In this document: positions 1 to 5,212 of the stretch, piece after piece | How the letters are laid out: each line of letters begins with the position of its first letter | Numbering within the stretch: the stretch's first letter is position 1 | From: Candidatus Eiseniibacteriota bacterium | Lineage (GTDB): Bacteria; Eisenbacteria; RBG-16-71-46; SZUA-252 | Direction of reading: 5' to 3' | DNA length: 6,714 bases | Assembly (NCBI GenBank): GCA_016880395.1 | Contig: JAEHDN010000013.1 | Coordinates: 1-6,714 of the forward strand | Notes under the pieces: generated by a model | The model's database searches: none | What the model saw: only the letters and a program-made list of their open reading frames with translations | Told to the model about the DNA's origin: nothing | Program-made: the position numbers and the translations under genes

Positions 1-45
1 CCTCCCTTCGCGAGCCCCCCGGAACCACCCCGCCCCAGACCAGCT

Positions 46-50
46 GAGGG
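46..50 (+). promoter_or_regulatory. Ribosome binding site supporting the TTG start of the first c554-type gene
   Basis: GAGGG sits 8 bases before TTG 59. It decides the start because the frame is open to the window edge and has no ATG upstream of the signal peptide. Confidence 0.6.
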
Positions 51-58
51 TCGCCGTC

Positions 59-673
59 TTGCCCCACGCCCCATCGTCCCTGCGCGCGCTCCAGGTGGCT
101 CTTGCAGCCGCGGTCGTCTTGCCTTGCCTGGCGCCGATGCCATCCCTGGCACGCGCCGCCGCGACCTTCACCTACGTGGGCTCGACCCGGTGCCGGATCT
201 GCCACAGCTCCGAGCGGATCGGGGGGCAGTACCAGGTCTGGGCAGGGTCCAGGCATTCCAAGGCGTACGAGACGCTCGCGACCGACAAGGCGCGGGCCAT
301 GGCGAAGAAGCAGGGCATTCCGGATCCGCAGAAGGCAGCCCAGTGCCTCGCGTGTCATTCGACCGGCGGCGGACTGCCCGCGACCCGGTTCGAGCCGTCC
401 TTCGCCATCGTGGAGGGAGTGACGTGCGAGGCGTGCCACGGACCCGGAAGCTCCTTCGCGAAGATCTCGATCATGCAGGGCATCCGGAAGGGACGCCTGA
501 AGGCCAAGGACTACGGCCTCACCGTCAGCGACAAGGCGGTCTGCGCCCCCTGCCACAACAAGGACCCGCACACCGGCGGGTTCGTGGACTGGCCGGGTGA
601 CAGCGCCAGGATCGCCCATCCGATCCCGCCCGGCTACACGAGCGGGGATCAGGCCGCGCCGGCCGGCCCGTAG
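59..673 (+). CDS. Periplasmic tetrahaem cytochrome c, cytochrome c554 family (copy 1)
   Basis: This 204-residue exported protein has four CxxCH haem c sites (residues 45-49, 96-100, 123-127 and 162-166). An N-terminal hydrophobic stretch (about 10-25) ends in a probable signal-peptidase site near LARA-AA (30-34). The pattern YVGS-CxxCH-W-HSKA, then paired CxxCH motifs and a final CxxCHN, is that of the cytochrome c554 family, whose best-known member is the electron carrier for hydroxylamine oxidoreductase. Here the role is inferred to be a periplasmic electron carrier for the adjacent Rieske/cytochrome b complex. The start is TTG with GAGGG at 46-50, 8 bases upstream. The frame is open upstream to the window edge, and the next in-frame ATG (residue 27) would destroy the signal peptide. 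It is closely related to the last gene of the cluster (3769-4407). Family call is firm; partner and substrate are inferred. Confidence 0.88.
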   Translation: MPHAPSSLRALQVALAAAVVLPCLAPMPSLARAAATFTYVGSTRCRICHSSERIGGQYQVWAGSRHSKAYETLATDKARAMAKKQGIPDPQKAAQCLACHSTGGGLPATRFEPSFAIVEGVTCEACHGPGSSFAKISIMQGIRKGRLKAKDYGLTVSDKAVCAPCHNKDPHTGGFVDWPGDSARIAHPIPPGYTSGDQAAPAGP

Positions 674-745
674 GCTGGCGAGGGGACCGGATCCCCATCC
701 GTAACCGCCCTCACCTCCCGCAACACTACTCCTTTTGGCTACTTG

Positions 746-764
746 CCCCCTTTCGGCCAGGGGG
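746..764 (+). promoter_or_regulatory. Hairpin holding a Shine-Dalgarno-like AGGGGG upstream of the Rieske gene
   Basis: CCCCCT (746-751) pairs perfectly with AGGGGG (759-764) across a 7-base loop (TTCGGCC). The AGGGGG is the only purine-rich run near the Rieske start. It lies 15 bases before GTG 780, which is long, and 6 bases before an in-frame CTG at 771. The hairpin could mask the ribosome site, or it could be a chance pairing in GC-rich sequence. Confidence 0.35.
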
Positions 765-779
765 TCCATTCTGCGCCTC

Positions 780-1217
780 GTGACCGAGCCCGGCATCTCA
801 CGACGCTCGTTTCTCGACAGGCTTCTCGGCCTCGGCGTCCTCGCGTGGCTGGGCTCCGTCATCTATCCCGTCGTCGAGTACTTCAAGACGCCGCCCCAGG
901 GGGAAGCCGAGGTCACGAGCGTCGTCGCGACGAAGATCCAGAGCGTGAAGCCCAACAGCGGGCTCGTGTTCCGGTTCGGCCGCGAGCCCGCGATCCTCGT
1001 CAGCGGCCCCGATGGCAAGCTCCGCGCCTTCTCGGCCACGTGCACCCACCTCCAGTGCACCGTGCAGTACCGGAATGACCTCCAGAAGATCTACTGCGCC
1101 TGCCACAACGGGATGTACGACCTCAACGGGCGGAACCTCGCCGGACCGCCTCCCCGGCCACTCACGGAGTTCCAGGTGACGGTAAAGGGCGACGACGTGG
1201 TCGTGTCCCGGACATGA
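780..1217 (+). CDS. Rieske [2Fe-2S] iron-sulfur protein of a bc1/b6f-type complex
   Basis: This 145-residue protein (from GTG 780) takes one electron from quinol at the Qo site of cytochrome b. It begins with a twin-arginine-like motif SRRSFLDR (7-14) followed by a transmembrane anchor (about 15-32), typical of Rieske proteins exported folded by Tat and kept anchored. The cluster motifs are CTHLQC (88-93) and CACHNG (106-111). They give ligands C88, H90, C106 and H109 and the disulfide pair C93/C108. GPPPRPL (122-128) is the proline loop. The usual second motif is CPCHGS; here the Ser position is Gly, while the Tyr two residues on is kept (Y113). The cytochrome b gene follows 13 bp downstream. 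The frame is open back to TTG 735, so a 160-residue form is possible. GTG 780 is preferred because it places the RR motif at the usual distance from the N-terminus, although its ribosome site is poor. Confidence 0.93.
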   Translation: MTEPGISRRSFLDRLLGLGVLAWLGSVIYPVVEYFKTPPQGEAEVTSVVATKIQSVKPNSGLVFRFGREPAILVSGPDGKLRAFSATCTHLQCTVQYRNDLQKIYCACHNGMYDLNGRNLAGPPPRPLTEFQVTVKGDDVVVSRT

Positions 1218-1230
1218 GGACGGACGGCGG

Positions 1231-2298
1231 ATGACCGAGCGCGCCTCCGGCCCCATGCGCTGGATTCGCGAGCGATTCAACATCGACCCGCTCATCGAGT
1301 TCGCGTCGCACAAACAGGTACCGGAGTGGCGGGGATCCTTCTGGTACTACTTCGGCGGCGTCAGCCTCTTCCTCTTCATCGTGCAAGTCGTCTCCGGAAT
1401 TCTCCTCCTCATGTACTACCAGCCGGGCGAGAAGACCGCGTACGAGAGCGTCCGCTTCATCGTCACCAAGGTGCGCTTCGGCTGGCTCGTCCGCTCGATC
1501 CACTCGTGGGCGGCCAACCTCTTCATCCTCTCAGCGTTCATCCACATGTTCTCGGTCTTCTTCACGAAGGCGTTCCGCCGGCCGCGGGAGCTGACGTGGT
1601 ACTCGGGCTTCCTCCTGCTCGCGCTCGGGCTCGGCTTCGGGTTCAGCGGCTACCTGCTTCCCTGGAACACGCTCGCCTATTTCGCCACCAAGGTGGGGAC
1701 CACGATCGTCGCGGTGCTCCCCGGCGTCGGTGAGCCGATCATGGAGCTCCTGCGCGCCGGCAAGGACGTCTCGACCGCGACCCTCACGCGCTTCTACGGC
1801 CTCCATGTCGCCATCCTCCCAGCCGCGTTCACGCTCATCCTGGGCCTCCACCTGATGCTGATCCAGACCCAGGGCATGCACGAGCCCGAGCCCTGGCCCG
1901 GCGGCAAGCCTCGCTACATGCCGTTCTTCCCGAACTTCGTGCTCCGCGACCTGCTCCTCTGGCTGATCGTGCTCAACATCCTCGCGATCCTCGCGGTCTG
2001 GTTCCCGTGGGAGTTGGGGTCAAAGGCCGATCCGTTCGGCGCCGCGCCGCAGGGGATCAAGCCGGAGTGGTACTTCCTCTTCACCTATCAGGCCCTGAAG
2101 TACTTCCCCGCCAAGCTCGCGGGGATCGACGGCGAGGTCGTCGGGATCGTCCTCTTTGGAATTGCGGGGCTCCTCTGGTTCCTGGTTCCCCTCTGGGATG
2201 CCCGCACGCCGCGCGGCATCCGGAACCGGTTCATCAACTACGTCGGGATCACGGTGGTGCTGTTCATCATCGTCATGACGGCTCTGGGGGTCAGGTGA
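1231..2298 (+). CDS. Cytochrome b of a bc1/b6f-type complex (N- and C-terminal domains in one chain)
   Basis: This 355-residue integral membrane protein binds two b haems and carries the quinol oxidation and reduction sites. Haem ligands are H91 and H105 in helix B (13 residues between) and H192 and H207 in helix D (14 between). The PEWY Qo-site motif is at 278-281. WRGSFWYYFGG (33-43) opens helix A, and about eight hydrophobic segments are visible. The C-terminal part (about 230-355) corresponds to subunit IV of b6f or helices E-G of bc1, so the two halves are one chain as in bc1. The 14-residue helix D spacing is the b6 type. The Cys that binds the extra haem ci in b6 aligns with Tyr40, so that haem is probably absent. 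The start ATG lies 11 bases after GAGG (1216-1219), which overlaps the Rieske stop. The stop overlaps the next GTG start. Confidence 0.96.
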   Translation: MTERASGPMRWIRERFNIDPLIEFASHKQVPEWRGSFWYYFGGVSLFLFIVQVVSGILLLMYYQPGEKTAYESVRFIVTKVRFGWLVRSIHSWAANLFILSAFIHMFSVFFTKAFRRPRELTWYSGFLLLALGLGFGFSGYLLPWNTLAYFATKVGTTIVAVLPGVGEPIMELLRAGKDVSTATLTRFYGLHVAILPAAFTLILGLHLMLIQTQGMHEPEPWPGGKPRYMPFFPNFVLRDLLLWLIVLNILAILAVWFPWELGSKADPFGAAPQGIKPEWYFLFTYQALKYFPAKLAGIDGEVVGIVLFGIAGLLWFLVPLWDARTPRGIRNRFINYVGITVVLFIIVMTALGVR

Positions 2299-3782
2299 AG
2301 CGCAGCGCGCTCCGGGTGGCACTCGTCTGCGCGATCGCCGCGATGGGCGTCGCGCGCGCCTGGGCGGAGCCCGCGACGCCGCCGGCCGCCGATCAGTGCC
2401 TGACCTGCCACCTGGATCAGGACTCGCCCGAGGCGATCGCATACAAGACCGACGTCCACGCGGCGCGCGGCGTCTCCTGCGCGGACTGCCATGGAGGCGA
2501 TCCCAGGAGCGACGACCAGGACGTCGCGATGAGCAAGGCCAGGGGCTACATCGGCGTTCCGCGCAAGGACCAGATCCCTCGCCTGTGTGGACGCTGCCAC
2601 GGCCCCGGCACGGAGGCATTCAAGGCTCGCTTCAAGCTCGACGACGTGCTCACTGACTTCGGCGGTAGCGTCCACGGGCACGCGCTCGAGAGCAATCCGG
2701 GCGGTCCCCAGTGCGTCTCCTGTCACGGAGTGCACTCGATCGCCCGCGTCACCGACCCGCGCTCGCCGGTGCACCCGTCGCACGTGATCGAGACCTGCGC
2801 GCACTGCCACAGCAACGCGGCCTACATGCGGGACTTCGACCCCGCGCTTCCGGTCGACCAGCGAGACAAGTACCTGACGAGCATTCACGGGAAGCGCCAC
2901 GCCGCCGGCGACATCAAGGTGGCCACCTGCGTGAGCTGCCATTCGAACCACCTCGTCCTCCAGGTGAAGGACCCGCGGTCGCCGGTCTACCCCACCCACG
3001 TTCCCGGCACGTGCGCCAAGTGCCACGCCGACGCCCGGTACATGGCCGGGTACGGGATCCCGACCACGCAGTACGACGACTACCGGCAGAGCGTCCACGG
3101 CAAGGCGCTCCTCCAGAAGTCCGATCTCAACGCGCCGGCCTGCAATTCCTGTCACGGGAACCACGGCGCCGCGCCTCCGGGCGCGAGCTCGGTGATCGCG
3201 GTGTGCGGGCAGTGCCACCAGTCGAACGAGGATCTCTACGAGCAGAGCGCCCACCGGGGTGCATTCGCCGAGAAGAAGCTCCCCGGGTGCATGGTCTGCC
3301 ACGGCAACCACGCGGTCCGGGCGGCCAGCGACAAGCTGGTTTCCTTCGACGCGCCCGCGCCGTGCGCCAAGTGCCACCGGAACGACGGAACCGACACATC
3401 GGCTCCGGAGATCGTACGGATGAGAGGGCTTCTCGACAGCCTCACGGTCGGTCAAACGGCGACCCTGGCTGTTCTCAGCCACGCCGAGAACCTCGGCATG
3501 GACGTCACGGACGCCAGGTACTCCCTCAAGGACGTCAATCAGTCGGTCGTGCAGTCCCGCGTCGCGATCCACAGCTTCAAGGTCAGGAAGCTCGAGGAAG
3601 CGGCGCGTCCCGGAATCGCCATCATCGCCCAGGCCAACCGAGCGGGAGAGGAGGCCGTCCACGAGTACAAGTTCCGCCGACAGGGGCTCGCCGTCTCGAC
3701 GCTCATCGTCACGTTCCTCGTCGTGTTACTGTGGCTCAAGATCCGTCAGATCGAAAGGAGGCAGCAAGGTGAGAAGTCCTAG
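2295..3782 (+). CDS. Membrane-anchored undecahaem (11 CxxCH) cytochrome c
   Basis: This 495-residue protein starts at GTG 2295, which overlaps the cytochrome b stop as GTGA. The reading frame continues upstream of it inside cytochrome b, but only this start gives a signal peptide (hydrophobic 5-20, cleavage near AWA-EP at 22-26). Eleven CxxCH motifs begin at residues 35, 62, 98, 140, 168, 212, 240, 283, 304, 332 and 357. From about 122 the chain is built of repeats: an SxHG histidine, then CxxCHGxH, then DPRSPV-P-HV-TCxxCH, with a period near 72. Residues 365-460 have no haem motifs and look helical. A single transmembrane helix (about 465-483) with a basic cytoplasmic tail anchors the haem domain outside the membrane. 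It is inferred to accept electrons from Rieske in place of cytochrome c1/f and pass them to soluble c554-type partners. I do not recognise a named orthologue. Confidence 0.9.
   Translation: MKRSALRVALVCAIAAMGVARAWAEPATPPAADQCLTCHLDQDSPEAIAYKTDVHAARGVSCADCHGGDPRSDDQDVAMSKARGYIGVPRKDQIPRLCGRCHGPGTEAFKARFKLDDVLTDFGGSVHGHALESNPGGPQCVSCHGVHSIARVTDPRSPVHPSHVIETCAHCHSNAAYMRDFDPALPVDQRDKYLTSIHGKRHAAGDIKVATCVSCHSNHLVLQVKDPRSPVYPTHVPGTCAKCHADARYMAGYGIPTTQYDDYRQSVHGKALLQKSDLNAPACNSCHGNHGAAPPGASSVIAVCGQCHQSNEDLYEQSAHRGAFAEKKLPGCMVCHGNHAVRAASDKLVSFDAPAPCAKCHRNDGTDTSAPEIVRMRGLLDSLTVGQTATLAVLSHAENLGMDVTDARYSLKDVNQSVVQSRVAIHSFKVRKLEEAARPGIAIIAQANRAGEEAVHEYKFRRQGLAVSTLIVTFLVVLLWLKIRQIERRQQGEKS
3754..3761 (+). 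promoter_or_regulatory. Strong Shine-Dalgarno for the second c554-type gene, inside the 11-haem gene
   Basis: AAAGGAGG lies 7 bases before GTG 3769, within the last codons of the upstream gene. It fixes the GTG start despite the 14-bp overlap. It suggests that this soluble cytochrome is translated at a high rate independently of the upstream protein. Confidence 0.8.
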
Positions 3783-4407
3783 GTTCCTCGTCTGGGCTCT
3801 GATGCTCGTGGTGGGCTGGTACGGCGTCGCGAGCGCGCAGGACGCGGCCCCGCCCGCGGCCAAGCCCGCGTCCCCGCCCGCGGCCAAGCCCGCCGCCCCC
3901 ACCTACGTGGGGGTCAAGAAGTGCAAGACCTGCCATAACTCCGAAAAGGGTGGGGCGCAGTTCACCAAGTGGACCGAGATGAAGCACTCCAAGGCGTTCG
4001 AGGTGCTCGCCAGCGAGAAGGCACTCGCGATCGCCAAGGAGAAGGGCATCGCCGATCCGCAGAAGGCCGATGAGTGCCTCCAGTGCCACGTCACCGGGCA
4101 CGGCGAGCCGGCCGATCACTTCGGCGCGGGCTTCCTCGCCACCGACGGAGTCGGCTGCGAGTCCTGCCATGGCGCGGGAAGCAACTACATCAAGATGAAG
4201 ACCATGCAGGGCCTCCGCGACGGCACGATCAAGGCCGAGGACGTGGGGCTCAAGATGCCGAACAAGGCCACCTGCGACCACTGCCACAACGAGAAGGCCA
4301 CGGGCGGCAAGTTCGTCGACTGGGCCAAGGACAGCACCACGATCGCCCACCCGATCCCGCCGGGCTACAAGCGCGGCGCCGCGACGGAGGGTACCGAAGC
4401 CAAGTAG
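3769..4407 (+). CDS. Periplasmic tetrahaem cytochrome c, cytochrome c554 family (copy 2)
   Basis: This 212-residue exported protein starts at GTG 3769, 14 bp inside the end of the 11-haem gene, with an excellent Shine-Dalgarno AAAGGAGG (3754-3761) 7 bases upstream. The signal peptide covers about 1-23 (cleavage near ASA-QD). A low-complexity Ala-Pro-Lys linker (about 26-44) then leads to the c554-type domain with CxxCH at 52-56, 103-107, 130-134 and 169-173. From the conserved YVG to IAHPIPPGY it aligns without gaps to copy 1 (83 of 155 identical by my hand count), so the pair arose by duplication. It is presumably a soluble or loosely tethered electron carrier for the complex. The repeated Pro-rich linker suggests a flexible tether, but no lipobox or C-terminal membrane helix is seen. 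Confidence 0.9.
   Translation: MRSPRFLVWALMLVVGWYGVASAQDAAPPAAKPASPPAAKPAAPTYVGVKKCKTCHNSEKGGAQFTKWTEMKHSKAFEVLASEKALAIAKEKGIADPQKADECLQCHVTGHGEPADHFGAGFLATDGVGCESCHGAGSNYIKMKTMQGLRDGTIKAEDVGLKMPNKATCDHCHNEKATGGKFVDWAKDSTTIAHPIPPGYKRGAATEGTEAK
3848..3893 (+). repeat. In-frame tandem repeat, 24-bp period, coding an Ala/Pro/Lys linker
   Basis: A 22-base block at 3848-3869 recurs exactly at 3872-3893, a period of 24 bp (8 codons). It encodes two copies of PPAAKPA in the linker between the signal peptide and the haem domain. Copy number may vary between strains without shifting the frame. Confidence 0.85.
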
Positions 4408-4411
4408 CGCG

Positions 4412-4445
4412 GATTCAGCTCCGGCGCGACCGGAGCGGTTGAATC
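4412..4445. terminator. Hairpin after the cytochrome cluster (factor-dependent or bidirectional terminator candidate)
   Basis: GATTCA (4412-4417) and GCTCCGG (4418-4424) pair with CCGGAGC (4430-4436) and TGAATC (4440-4445). This makes a 13-bp stem with a 5-base loop and a 3-base bulge. It begins 4 bases after the last cytochrome stop. There is no T-tract on either strand, so it may protect the 3' end of the message instead of terminating alone. Confidence 0.5.
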
Positions 4446-4448
4446 GAC

Positions 4449-4475
4449 GGGGCGGCCCTCGACGAGGGTCGCCCC
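4449..4475. terminator. Second GC-rich hairpin between the converging genes
   Basis: GGGGCGGCCCTC (4449-4460) pairs with GAGGGTCGCCCC (4464-4475) across loop GAC, a 12-bp stem with one G-U wobble. It lies between the cytochrome operon and the converging reductase gene, where a bidirectional stop is expected. The following sequence GAGCTGCTTGT has only a weak T content, so classical intrinsic termination is unproven. Confidence 0.55.
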
Positions 4476-4508
4476 GAGCTGCTTGTAAGGGCGCCCGTCG
4501 TCAGCGCG

Positions 4509-5153
4509 TCAGAGACGCACCATCTTCAACGCGTGCATCCACTCGTTGCGAAGGAACCCCGGGATGCACCAGAGGATGCACAGGGGCTCGATCGCCCGGG
4601 CGGCCTCGGCCTGGCCGAGGTCCTCCATCTCCCAGCCGAACTGGTCGAGGATCGTCTTCACCTCCGCCTTGGCCGCGGCATCGTTGCCGCAGACGAACAT
4701 CGTCGCGGGGCCGCCCTTCAACCGCGGGTTCACCATCAGCTTGTTCCCCACGCACGAGAACGCCTTCACGAGGCTGGCGCGCGGGGCGCGCTTCTGGAGC
4801 CGCTCCAGGAGCGAGTCCTCGAGCGACGTGAAGAAGGAGAGCACTCCGTTCACCGGCGGCTTCTCGGCGATCGGGTTGGTGGTGTCGATCACGATCTTCC
4901 CTTCGAGCGCGCTTCCGCAGAGATCGACGGCCGCCTCGGCCGCGGTCCCCTTGACGGCGAGGACGACGGCCTCGCCGAAGCGGGCGGTGTCCGCGAACGT
5001 GCCCACCGAGCCCTTGGCCCCCGCTCGGCCTTTCCAGGCCGCCAGCTTGGCCGGCTCCCGTGTGCCCCGCATCACCTCGTACCCGTGCTTCAGGAAGCCG
5101 TCGGCCAGCGCTTCACCGACCTCGCCCGAGCCCAGCACGCCAATCCGCTTCAT
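4509..5153 (-). CDS. NAD(P)-binding reductase of the F420-dependent NADP oxidoreductase family
   Basis: This 214-residue soluble protein begins with a Rossmann fold: the beta strand RIGVLGSGEVG has the GxGxxG glycines G8, G10 and G13. It is followed by RGTREPAKL (29-37), whose Arg/Thr/Arg positions suit binding the NADP phosphate. Further marks are VVLAVKG, DTTNPI and AFSCVGNKLMVNP, and a C-terminal helix AARAIEPLCILW, all typical of small proteins related to the F420-dependent NADP reductase domain. Many such proteins do not use F420, and the substrate is unknown; it may reduce a flavin or quinone-like cofactor with NADPH. The ATG start is well supported by a purine-rich Shine-Dalgarno (GGAGGGGAG on the minus strand, about 5159-5167). 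It converges on the cytochrome cluster and diverges from the M23 peptidase gene, so it is its own unit. Confidence 0.8.
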   Translation of the reverse strand: MKRIGVLGSGEVGEALADGFLKHGYEVMRGTREPAKLAAWKGRAGAKGSVGTFADTARFGEAVVLAVKGTAAEAAVDLCGSALEGKIVIDTTNPIAEKPPVNGVLSFFTSLEDSLLERLQKRAPRASLVKAFSCVGNKLMVNPRLKGGPATMFVCGNDAAAKAEVKTILDQFGWEMEDLGQAEAARAIEPLCILWCIPGFLRNEWMHALKMVRL

Positions 5154-5212
5154 CGCTATCTCCCCTCCATTCGAGTCTCAGGAAACGCACACCGTCTGCC
5201 GATGCATGGCCG

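Noticed and set aside
682..696. Small hairpin GGGGA-CCGGA-TCCCC after the first cytochrome gene as a terminator
   Set aside because: Only 5 bp of stem with no T-tract; such pairings are common by chance in this base composition. It does not show that the first gene is a separate transcript.
735..744. Promoter before the Rieske gene using TTGGCT or CTACTT as an element
   Set aside because: No matching partner box at 16-18 bp spacing was found for either element.
2007..2294. Upstream extension of the 11-haem gene frame inside cytochrome b
   Set aside because: The extension is an Arg/Gly-rich shadow of cytochrome b. GTG 2295 gives a proper signal peptide and the classic GTGA overlap.
2238..3662. 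474-codon open frame on the minus strand across the 11-haem gene
   Set aside because: It is antisense to a gene with eleven CxxCH motifs, a signal peptide and a membrane anchor. Its translation has no recognisable domain and shows the Val/Arg/Gly-rich bias of GC-rich shadow frames.
59..4407. Hydroxylamine or nitrite metabolism as the definite role of the cluster
   Set aside because: The c554 family name suggests it, but no hydroxylamine oxidoreductase or nitrite reductase catalytic subunit is in the window. The family also occurs widely in other respiratory chains.
5060..5212. Upstream extension of the M23 peptidase frame
   Set aside because: It overlaps the start of the divergent reductase gene and is Ser/Arg/Pro-rich. 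It would bury the membrane signal sequence at residue 60 or beyond.
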